NCBI GenBank assembly: GCA_964507235.1
Contig: CAZDPE010000145.1
Coordinates: forward strand, 1 to 5,200
DNA from: Suilimivivens sp964507235
GTDB taxonomy: Bacteria; Bacillota; Clostridia; Lachnospirales; Lachnospiraceae
DNA: 5,200 nucleotides
Direction of reading: 5' to 3'
Within the stretch, counting starts at the first letter, position 1; the number at the start of each line of letters is the position of its first letter. The position numbers and the translations under genes were made by a program. The notes below the pieces were generated by a model. That model saw only the letters and a program-made list of their open reading frames with translations, was not told the origin of the DNA and made no database searches. Positions 1-5,200 of this stretch are shown here, piece by piece.

Positions 1-1
1 G

Positions 2-2206
2 GATGAAAAATATCTGAATGATTTTGATATGCTTTCTGTTGATTCTGAAATTAAAAAGCAGGCTCCTTTTGCGGCGGTAAAGGAATTGACAAAGGAATAT
101 TCCATCATGGAAGATGAAGCCGTCAATGAGAATACTTACCTGACCTATAATATTTCAATGGGGTGCAGCCTTGATAAAAAGCTTTATGTGGCTATGGATA
201 TCCTTGATTATGTGCTTTGTTCCGCTCCCGGCGCGCCAGTAAAGCAGGCGCTGCTTGATAAAGGAATCGGCAAGGATGTATACAGTACCCTTGAAAATGG
301 TATTTACCAGCCTTACTTCAGTATTGTGGCCAAAAGTGCTGATGAAGATCAGAAGGAACAATTTGTCAATACGATTGAAGATGAATTAAAGAAGCTGGCA
401 AAAGAAGGAATTGATAAAAAAGCCCTGAGAGCGGCAGTGAATTACTTTGAATTTAAATACAGGGAGGGAGATTTCGGTTCCTATCCGAAGGGACTGATGC
501 TGGGGCTGCAGGCGCTGGACAGCTGGCTTTATGATAAAGAAACGCCTTTTATGCATATTGAAGCAAACGATACCTACAGGCAGCTGCGTGAGAGCATTGA
601 AACGGGATATTTTGAAGGTCTGATTACTTCCATGATGCTTCAGAATCCTCATAAGACCATTATGACGGTAGTGCCGGTACGGGGACTTACAACCAGAAAG
701 GATGAAGCCCTTTATAATAAACTGCAGGCATATAAAAATACCTTAAGCGATGAACAAATCCGTGGAATTGTGGAAGAAACAAAATCCCTTCATGCTTATC
801 AGGAGCAGCCAAGTCCGAAGGAAGCGTTGGAAACGATACCTTTATTAACAAGACAGGATATGAAAAAGGAAGCGGCGCCTTATATCAATGAAGTAAAAAA
901 ATCAGGAGAATCCACGCTTCTTGTCCATGATATTTTTACAAACGGAATCAGTTATTTGAATCTTGTATTTGATTTAAAGAAAGTGCCTGGCAGGCTGTTC
1001 CCTTATGTGGGCATATTAAAATCTGTTCTGATGATGGTAAATACTGAAAATTACAGCTATGGAGAACTGTTTAATGAAGTAAACATTCATACGGGCGGCA
1101 TTCGTTTTGTTGTGAATACCTATACCAATGCCGATAAAATGGATGAATATAAGATAACCCTGGAAGTAAAAGCCAAGACTCTTTATGAAAACAGGGATAA
1201 GGCAATGGAATTGATGAAGGAAATCATACTTACCTCCGTTTATGATGACGATAAACGTCTTCATGAAATTATAGGAGAAATGAAATCCCGTATGCAGGCG
1301 ACCATGACGAGCGCCGGACATTCACTGGCAGCAATCCGTGCGATGTCCTATTTTTCACCCATAGCTGCCGTAACGGAGCAGATAAGCGGTATTCCGCAGT
1401 ATAGGCTGTTAGAAGAACTGGACAGTGATTTTGAAAACCGTAAGGAAGAACTGAAGAGTAATTTGAAAACACTGTCGAAATGCATTTTCAGGCCGGAAAA
1501 TCTTCTGGTGGATTATACCGGAACAAAAGAAGGACTTGAAGGAATAGAAGGACAGATAGAAAGCCTGAAAAAGTCATTGTTTACAGAGCCTGTGGAAGAA
1601 GAACCTTTTAAACCGGTGCTTTCCGTTAAAAATGAGGGATTCATGACAGCGGGGCAGATACAGTATGTATGCAGGGCCGGTAATTTTATTAAGAAAGGAC
1701 TTCCTTATACCGGAGCACTGAAAGTGCTTAAGGTAATGATGGGATATGAATATCTCTGGAATCAGGTCAGGGTAAAAGGCGGCGCTTATGGTTGTATGAG
1801 CAGCTTTTACAGGAATGGGGACGCTTATTTTGTTTCCTACAGAGATCCTAATCTGGAAAAGACAGTTGAGGTTTATAAGCAGGCAGTCGATTATATTAAA
1901 AATTATGATGCTGATGAGCGTACAGTTACCCAGTTTATTATCGGAGCTGTCAGCGAACTGGATACGCCTATGACTCCGTCCGGGAAAGGAAGTTATTCTC
2001 TGGGAGCCTATATGACAAATCTTTCCATGGAACGTGTTCAAAAGGAAAGGGATGAACTTCTTGCAACCACGGCGGAAACTTTAAAGGGACTTTACCGGTA
2101 TGTAGAAGCATTTATGAGCGAAGAATGTCTTTGCGTTGTGGGAAACGGAGATAAAATCAGGGAAAATGCGGAGATGTTTGATAAGGTTGAGCAATTATTT
2201 CACTAG
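2..2206 (+). CDS. M16C family zinc metallopeptidase (PreP/Cym1-like, insulinase superfamily), C-terminal part; 5' end outside window
   Basis: The frame is open from the first bases (it reads DEKYLNDFDM before the first ATG at 29), so this is the 3' 734 codons of a longer gene. M16C peptidases are usually about 970 residues, so roughly 240 residues are missing, including the N-terminal HxxEH zinc motif. Visible in order (window residue numbers): the YLNDFD segment that ends the first M16 domain; a second M16-like domain (about 30-230); a charged helical linker with EQPSP at 268-272 and IPLL at 279-282, typical of the M16C-associated region; a third domain (about 300-510); and a C-terminal M16 domain with the RVKGGAYG motif, whose Arg590 and Tyr596 match the substrate-contacting Arg/Tyr pair of the family. 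Family members form a closed chamber and degrade unstructured peptides, probably in the cytoplasm; no membrane segment is visible here. The substrate is unknown. The next gene follows 122 bases later with no clear terminator between them. Family assignment is firm; an intact active site cannot be judged from this part. Confidence 0.93.
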   Translation, partial: DEKYLNDFDMLSVDSEIKKQAPFAAVKELTKEYSIMEDEAVNENTYLTYNISMGCSLDKKLYVAMDILDYVLCSAPGAPVKQALLDKGIGKDVYSTLENGIYQPYFSIVAKSADEDQKEQFVNTIEDELKKLAKEGIDKKALRAAVNYFEFKYREGDFGSYPKGLMLGLQALDSWLYDKETPFMHIEANDTYRQLRESIETGYFEGLITSMMLQNPHKTIMTVVPVRGLTTRKDEALYNKLQAYKNTLSDEQIRGIVEETKSLHAYQEQPSPKEALETIPLLTRQDMKKEAAPYINEVKKSGESTLLVHDIFTNGISYLNLVFDLKKVPGRLFPYVGILKSVLMMVNTENYSYGELFNEVNIHTGGIRFVVNTYTNADKMDEYKITLEVKAKTLYENRDKAMELMKEIILTSVYDDDKRLHEIIGEMKSRMQATMTSAGHSLAAIRAMSYFSPIAAVTEQISGIPQYRLLEELDSDFENRKEELKSNLKTLSKCIFRPENLLVDYTGTKEGLEGIEGQIESLKKSLFTEPVEEEPFKPVLSVKNEGFMTAGQIQYVCRAGNFIKKGLPYTGALKVLKVMMGYEYLWNQVRVKGGAYGCMSSFYRNGDAYFVSYRDPNLEKTVEVYKQAVDYIKNYDADERTVTQFIIGAVSELDTPMTPSGKGSYSLGAYMTNLSMERVQKERDELLATTAETLKGLYRYVEAFMSEECLCVVGNGDKIRENAEMFDKVEQLFH

Positions 2207-2314
2207 AAGTAAAATCCATTTTGGCTTCCGGTTAATTTCCCCATAAAAAAGTAAGCATGAAACGTATCTTTAACAGAAGCGGAAAGCTTGCAGAACGGCA
2301 AAAGAAACGAGAGT

Positions 2315-2320
2315 GGGAGG
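2315..2320 (+). promoter_or_regulatory. Ribosome binding site that decides the DUF4349 start
   Basis: GGGAGG lies 8 bases before the ATG at 2329. The in-frame ATG at 2257 has no comparable site before it and would put 24 charged residues ahead of the lipoprotein signal peptide. The 2329 start is therefore preferred. Confidence 0.85.
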
Positions 2321-2328
2321 AATATTTT

Positions 2329-3336
2329 ATGAAAAACAGAAAAAGAAAAATAACCGGATTAAGTCTTTTAACAGCAGTGTCGCTTATTATGGCAGGATGC
2401 GGCAGTTCATCCAAAGCTTTTGAAAATGCGTCGGATACGACAGCTGCAGAAGCCTATGCTTATGATTCCTATGCTACAGATGATATCTATATGAGCGAAG
2501 CGAAAACGGAGGCGGCGGCAGGAGAAGCGGATGAGGGCGGAGTGCAAATGCCTGAAGTTCAGAATACGGAAAGAAAGCTTATCAGAAATGTGAGTCTGAA
2601 TGTGGAAACGGAAACCTTTGAGGACTTAATGCAGACAGTGGAGGAAAAGACGGAAAGCCTCGGCGGTTACGTGGAATCCAGCAATACCTATAACGGAAGT
2701 CATTATTATGGAAACAGTACCAGAAATGCAAATCTTACCCTGCGTATTCCTGCGGAGCATCTGGATGAATTTTTATCAGCGGTGGCAGAAAATTCCAATG
2801 TCATCAGCAGAGATGAAAATGTGACGGATGTTACCCTTCAGTATGTGGATATGAAAAGTCATAAAGAGGCGCTCCTGACGGAGCAGGAAAGACTTCTTGA
2901 GCTTTTGGAGCAGGCGGAGAGTGTGGAGGATATTATTACAATTGAAAGCAGGCTTTCCGATGTGCGCTATCAAATTGAGAGTATGGAATCACAGCTGCGG
3001 ACAATGGATAATCAGGTATCCTACAGTACAGTATACTTATACATAGATGAGGTGGCAAAGCTTACTCCGGTAAAGGAGCAGACGGCTTTGGAAAAGATAA
3101 AGACAGGTTTTGCAGAGAGTCTTTATAATGTAGGGAACGGAATTAAAGATTTTGTAATTGGATTGATTATCCGAATCCCTTATCTTGTAATCTGGGCAGT
3201 TGTGATTTTCCTGATTGTTTTAACAGTAAAGCGGTTAATTAAAAACGGTAAAAAAAGAAAAGTGAAAAAGCAGGAAAAACAGCAAAAATCCCAGTATGAA
3301 ACCAGTAAAGAACAGAAAGAGGAAAAACAGAAATGA
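2329..3336 (+). CDS. DUF4349 domain-containing lipoprotein
   Basis: A 335-residue envelope protein. From the start at 2329 it has a textbook lipoprotein signal: a basic n-region (KNRKRK), a hydrophobic core, and the lipobox LIMAGC ending at Cys24, the predicted lipidated residue. Residues 25-80 form an acidic, Ala/Glu/Asp/Tyr-rich, low-complexity linker. The DUF4349 domain starts near RKLIRNVSL (82-90), includes LRIPAEHLDEF (138-148), and has a predicted coiled coil at about 174-228 (heptad-like Leu/Glu-rich stretch). A beta segment (SYSTVYLYIDE) precedes a single transmembrane helix at about 276-300. A very Lys-rich tail (301-335) follows, expected to be cytoplasmic by the positive-inside rule. 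The protein would thus be held at the outer face by both lipid and helix. The family has no established biochemical role that I can name. The gap to the upstream peptidase gene is 122 bases, and the stop codon overlaps the era start, so the two are probably co-translated. Family call is strong; function is unknown. Confidence 0.9.
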   Translation: MKNRKRKITGLSLLTAVSLIMAGCGSSSKAFENASDTTAAEAYAYDSYATDDIYMSEAKTEAAAGEADEGGVQMPEVQNTERKLIRNVSLNVETETFEDLMQTVEEKTESLGGYVESSNTYNGSHYYGNSTRNANLTLRIPAEHLDEFLSAVAENSNVISRDENVTDVTLQYVDMKSHKEALLTEQERLLELLEQAESVEDIITIESRLSDVRYQIESMESQLRTMDNQVSYSTVYLYIDEVAKLTPVKEQTALEKIKTGFAESLYNVGNGIKDFVIGLIIRIPYLVIWAVVIFLIVLTVKRLIKNGKKRKVKKQEKQQKSQYETSKEQKEEKQK

Positions 3337-4235
3337 ATGACCAGTATAAATCCGGATTTGTAACACTGATAGGAAGACCCAATGTGGGCAAATCCACTTT
3401 GATGAACTGTCTTATCGGACAGAAAATTGCAATTACTTCCAGCAAGCCGCAGACTACCAGAAACAGGATTCAGACCGTCTATACTTCCGGAGAGGGGCAG
3501 ATTGTGTTTGTGGATACGCCGGGGATTCATAAGGCAAAAAATAAGCTGGGCGATTATATGGTGAATGTGGCAGAGCGCACCTTAAAGGAAGTGGATGTGG
3601 TTTTATGGCTGGTAGAACCTACCAATTTTATCGGAGCAGGCGAAAAGCACATTGCGGAACAGCTTTCCAGGGTGAATACGCCGGTAATACTGGTCATCAA
3701 CAAGATTGATACGGTAAAGAAGGAAGAACTGCTGGGATTTATTGATACCTACAGAAAGGAAATGGATTTTGCCGAGATTGTGCCTGTATCCGCATTAAAG
3801 AAAGAAAATACGAAAGAATTAATTAAATGCATTATGAAATATCTTCCTTACGGACCGGCATTTTATGATGAAGATACTATTACGGACCAGCCCCAGCGTC
3901 AGATTGTAGCTGAAATGATTCGTGAGAAAGCCCTCAGAAGCCTGGATGAAGAAATTCCCCATGGGATTGCTGTAATCATAGAGAAAATGAAATGGCGCGG
4001 TGATATTGTGGATATTGATGCTACAATTATCTGTGAGCGGGAGTCCCATAAAGGAATTATTATCGGTAAGCAGGGCAGCATGCTGAAAAAAATCGGTATG
4101 AATGCCAGAAAAGATATAGAAAACATGCTGGAGAGCAGAGTAAATCTCCAGCTTTGGGTCAAGGTTAAAAAAGATTGGCGCGACAGTGATTATCTTCTTA
4201 AAAATTTCGGATTCAATCAGAAGGAATACGAATAG
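3333..4235 (+). CDS. era: GTPase Era
   Basis: Era is an essential-type GTPase that binds 16S rRNA near its 3' end and helps 30S subunit maturation. At 300 residues it matches the usual length (about 301 in E. coli). All GTPase motifs are present: G1 GRPNVGKS (14-21), G2 TTRNR (41-45), G3 DTPG (61-64), G4 NKID (123-126) and G5 SAL (153-155). The C-terminal KH RNA-binding domain has GIIIGKQG at 241-248 followed by the conserved MLKKIG (250-255). The start is fixed by the conserved N-terminus (KSGFVTLIGRPNVGKST) and by an AAAGAGG Shine-Dalgarno at 3316-3322, inside the end of the preceding gene. The ATG shares an ATGA with the DUF4349 stop, which suggests translational coupling. It is followed by a YqzL-like gene and recO, the order seen around era in Bacillus and relatives. 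No key residue is missing. Confidence 0.98.
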   Translation: MNDQYKSGFVTLIGRPNVGKSTLMNCLIGQKIAITSSKPQTTRNRIQTVYTSGEGQIVFVDTPGIHKAKNKLGDYMVNVAERTLKEVDVVLWLVEPTNFIGAGEKHIAEQLSRVNTPVILVINKIDTVKKEELLGFIDTYRKEMDFAEIVPVSALKKENTKELIKCIMKYLPYGPAFYDEDTITDQPQRQIVAEMIREKALRSLDEEIPHGIAVIIEKMKWRGDIVDIDATIICERESHKGIIIGKQGSMLKKIGMNARKDIENMLESRVNLQLWVKVKKDWRDSDYLLKNFGFNQKEYE

Positions 4236-4264
4236 AAAAAGGAAAAAAGTAAACCCTAATAGCG

Positions 4265-4319
4265 TATCTTATTCATGACAATAGAAAGTTCGCAAAGCGT
4301 GCTTTGTTGTTGGAAGATA
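4265..4319 (+). repeat. Imperfect long hairpin in the era-yqzL gap, possible intergenic palindromic repeat
   Basis: The apical stem pairs 4285-4293 with 4297-4305 (AAAGTTCGC against GCGTGCTTT) around an AAA loop, with one T-T mismatch and one G-T wobble. Below an internal loop, ACAA (4278-4281) pairs with TTGT (4307-4310). The base is closed by TATCTT (4265-4270) with AAGATA (4314-4319). No T-run follows, so it is not a standard intrinsic terminator. It may be a decayed mobile palindrome or an RNA processing site. The pairing is seen; the role is not. Confidence 0.45.
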
Positions 4320-4338
4320 GAAGTACGATAAGTATACT
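4310..4338 (+). promoter_or_regulatory. Possible sigma-A type promoter before yqzL-recO
   Basis: TTGGAA (4310-4315, four of six matches to the -35 consensus) and TATACT (4333-4338, five of six to the -10 consensus) are separated by 17 bases. The expected transcript start, near 4345, falls almost on the yqzL Shine-Dalgarno and would leave a very short leader. The -35 box sits in the right arm of the hairpin. In AT-rich DNA such matches occur by chance, so this is tentative. Confidence 0.35.
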
Positions 4339-4345
4339 TGAAAAC

Positions 4346-4351
4346 AGGGGG
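4346..4351 (+). promoter_or_regulatory. Ribosome binding site that decides the yqzL start
   Basis: AGGGGG lies 6 bases before the ATG at 4358. It supports that start over the in-frame TTG at 4304, which has no Shine-Dalgarno and would begin inside the hairpin. Confidence 0.7.
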
Positions 4352-4357
4352 CGCAAG

Positions 4358-4534
4358 ATGAAGGAATTAAATTACTGGCAACAATTTTTAAATACCGGAA
4401 AGGTGGACGATTATCTGTCTTATCTGAAGCAGAAAGCGGCTGATGAACCGGTAAAAAAGGGAGAATATCCTAATGCAGGAACTTTTCAGTGTTACGGGAA
4501 TGATATTGAAGGCGGAACCTTTCGGGGAATTTGA
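4358..4534 (+). CDS. yqzL: YqzL-like small protein
   Basis: A 58-residue protein. Its N-terminus (MKELNYWQQFLNTGKVDDYLSY) fits the small YqzL family pattern of an aromatic residue, a Phe, then TG-x-(V/I)-x-x-YL. The position between era and recO is the same as that of yqzL in Bacillus subtilis, which supports the call as much as the sequence does. The family has no known function. No membrane segment or catalytic motif is visible; the middle is charged (KQKAADEPVKKGE) and the tail is Gly-rich with a lone Cys at 45 and ends in RGI. Residues 39-58 are encoded by DNA that also encodes the start of RecO in another frame, and the recO ribosome binding site lies inside this gene. Bacillus YqzL is somewhat shorter (about 47 residues), so the tail could be a lineage-specific extension. 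The gene is quite likely real; the family name is less certain. Confidence 0.68.
   Translation: MKELNYWQQFLNTGKVDDYLSYLKQKAADEPVKKGEYPNAGTFQCYGNDIEGGTFRGI
4457..4463 (+). promoter_or_regulatory. Ribosome binding site of recO, inside yqzL
   Basis: AAGGGAG lies 9 bases before the recO ATG at 4473. It supports this start over the in-frame ATG at 4500 (Met10), and so supports a true 62-base overlap with yqzL. Translation of yqzL would pass through and could expose this site. Confidence 0.75.
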
Positions 4535-5135
4535 CAGGAGGGTAGTCATACTCACAAGGGAGCGGGGAAAAATAGCAGCCTTTGCCAAGGGAGCAAGAAA
4601 ACAGGGAAGCAGGCTGTTAGCATCCACCAATCCCTTTTGCTTTGGGGAATTTAAGCTGTATGAGGGAAGAACCTCCTACAGTATTTCTGAGGCGTCAATC
4701 AGCAATTATTTTGAACAGTTCAGAGAAGATTTTGAAGGAGCCTGTTACGGCATGTATTTTCTTGAAGTTATGGATTATTATACACGGGAAAATAATGATG
4801 AAATGAACATGCTGAAGCTTCTTTATCAGACTCTTCGGGCTGTGTGTCATAAAGGCCTTGACAACAGGCTGATACGCTACATATTTGAGATAAAGGCGCT
4901 TGCGCTGAACGGAGAATATCCGGGACTTACAGGAAATGAAAAATATCAGGAATCTACAATATATACAGTTTCCTATATTGTGAATACTCCTGTGGAAAAA
5001 TTATATACTTTTATTGTAACGGACAGTGTTCTTCAGGAGCTGAAAGAAATTGCAGACAGCTTTCGGCTCAGGTTTATTGACAGAAGGTTTAAAAGTCTGG
5101 AGATACTGCTGGAATTAAATCCTGACGCAAAATAG
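4473..5135 (+). CDS. recO: DNA repair protein RecO
   Basis: RecO works with RecR (and RecF) to load RecA onto SSB-coated single-stranded DNA and can anneal complementary strands. The 220-residue protein has the N-terminal OB-fold hallmarks: VTGMILKAEPFGEFDRRVV (7-25), LTRERGKIAAFAKGARK (27-43), and NPFCFGEFKLYEGR (53-66). The helical C-terminal domain includes YFLEVMDYYTREN (95-107), LLYQTLRAV (116-124), NRLIRYIFEIKAL (131-143) and FKSLEIL (206-212). Many RecO proteins are about 240-255 residues and carry a four-Cys zinc site after the NGEYP-like segment; here that stretch (151-165) is short and has no Cys (the only Cys are 56, 91 and 125). The start is set by the conserved MQELFSVTGM N-terminus and by the Shine-Dalgarno at 4457-4463. 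It overlaps yqzL by 62 bases and probably shares its transcript. Confidence 0.95.
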   Translation: MQELFSVTGMILKAEPFGEFDRRVVILTRERGKIAAFAKGARKQGSRLLASTNPFCFGEFKLYEGRTSYSISEASISNYFEQFREDFEGACYGMYFLEVMDYYTRENNDEMNMLKLLYQTLRAVCHKGLDNRLIRYIFEIKALALNGEYPGLTGNEKYQESTIYTVSYIVNTPVEKLYTFIVTDSVLQELKEIADSFRLRFIDRRFKSLEILLELNPDAK

Positions 5136-5200
5136 CCGGGAAACAGTAACAGTTCAGCCATACCATTCATAAGTTGGCGGAATGTACATTTTCACTCCAA
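5136..5200. other. Intergenic end of window, nothing assigned
   Basis: The 65 bases after recO contain no T-rich terminator hairpin and no gene start that I can support. A 10-base perfect palindrome (AATGTACATT, 5181-5190) is present, but it is too short to interpret. Confidence 0.5.

Noticed and set aside
1574..2041. Long reverse-strand open frame inside the peptidase gene
   Set aside because: It lies fully opposite a conserved M16C domain, has no family resemblance that I recognise, and reads as a shadow frame.
2221..2249. Promoter upstream of the DUF4349 gene (TTGGCT with TAAAAA)
   Set aside because: The match is weak at both boxes (three and four of six) and is expected by chance in AT-rich DNA.
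2257..2328. A 24-residue N-terminal extension of the DUF4349 protein from the ATG at 2257
   Set aside because: It would bury the lipoprotein signal peptide behind charged residues, and the ATG at 2329 has a strong GGGAGG at proper spacing.
3250..3257. A-run in the DUF4349 tail as a programmed frameshift site
   Set aside because: The zero-frame codons (AAA AAA AGA) do not match the X XXY YYZ phasing, and the gene continues correctly to a stop coupled with era.
4285..4310. Intrinsic terminator of era
   Set aside because: The stem has a mismatch and a wobble, and the following TTGTTGTTGG is not a U-tract.
4304..4357. An 18-residue upstream extension of the YqzL-like gene from a TTG start
   Set aside because: There is no Shine-Dalgarno, it begins within the hairpin, and family similarity begins at MKELNYW from the ATG at 4358.
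5181..5190. Perfect 10-base palindrome AATGTACATT after recO as an operator
   Set aside because: It is short and AT-rich, no promoter or gene start is visible beside it, and the window ends here.

Overview
The window looks like chromosomal DNA from a low-GC Firmicute. The best fit is a Clostridia/Lachnospiraceae-type gut anaerobe. That placement is inferred from the protein style (a PreP-type M16C peptidase, a DUF4349 lipoprotein, and a short RecO without zinc cysteines), the AT-rich codon use, the strong purine-rich Shine-Dalgarno sites and the era-yqzL-recO order known from Firmicutes. All genes are on the + strand and I see no base or codon change that would suggest recent transfer.

Layout: positions 2-2206 hold the C-terminal three quarters of an M16C (PreP/Cym1-type) metallopeptidase whose zinc-site N-terminus lies upstream of the window. 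After a 122-base gap comes a DUF4349 lipoprotein (2329-3336). Its stop overlaps the start of era (3333-4235) in an ATGA junction. A second gap (4236-4357) carries an imperfect long hairpin and a possible promoter. It is followed by a small YqzL-like gene (4358-4534), whose 3' end overlaps the start of recO (4473-5135) by 62 bases in another frame. The last 65 bases hold nothing I can assign.

Functionally this is mostly housekeeping: Era acts in 30S ribosome maturation, RecO in RecFOR recombinational repair, the M16C enzyme in peptide turnover, and the DUF4349 protein in the cell envelope in an unknown role. The peptidase and the envelope protein have no evident functional link to Era; the tight DUF4349-era junction nevertheless implies co-translation. 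I found no defence system, mobile element, CRISPR array or RNA gene. The points most worth a second look are the two gene overlaps, the hairpin element between era and yqzL, and the doubly membrane-anchored DUF4349 protein.
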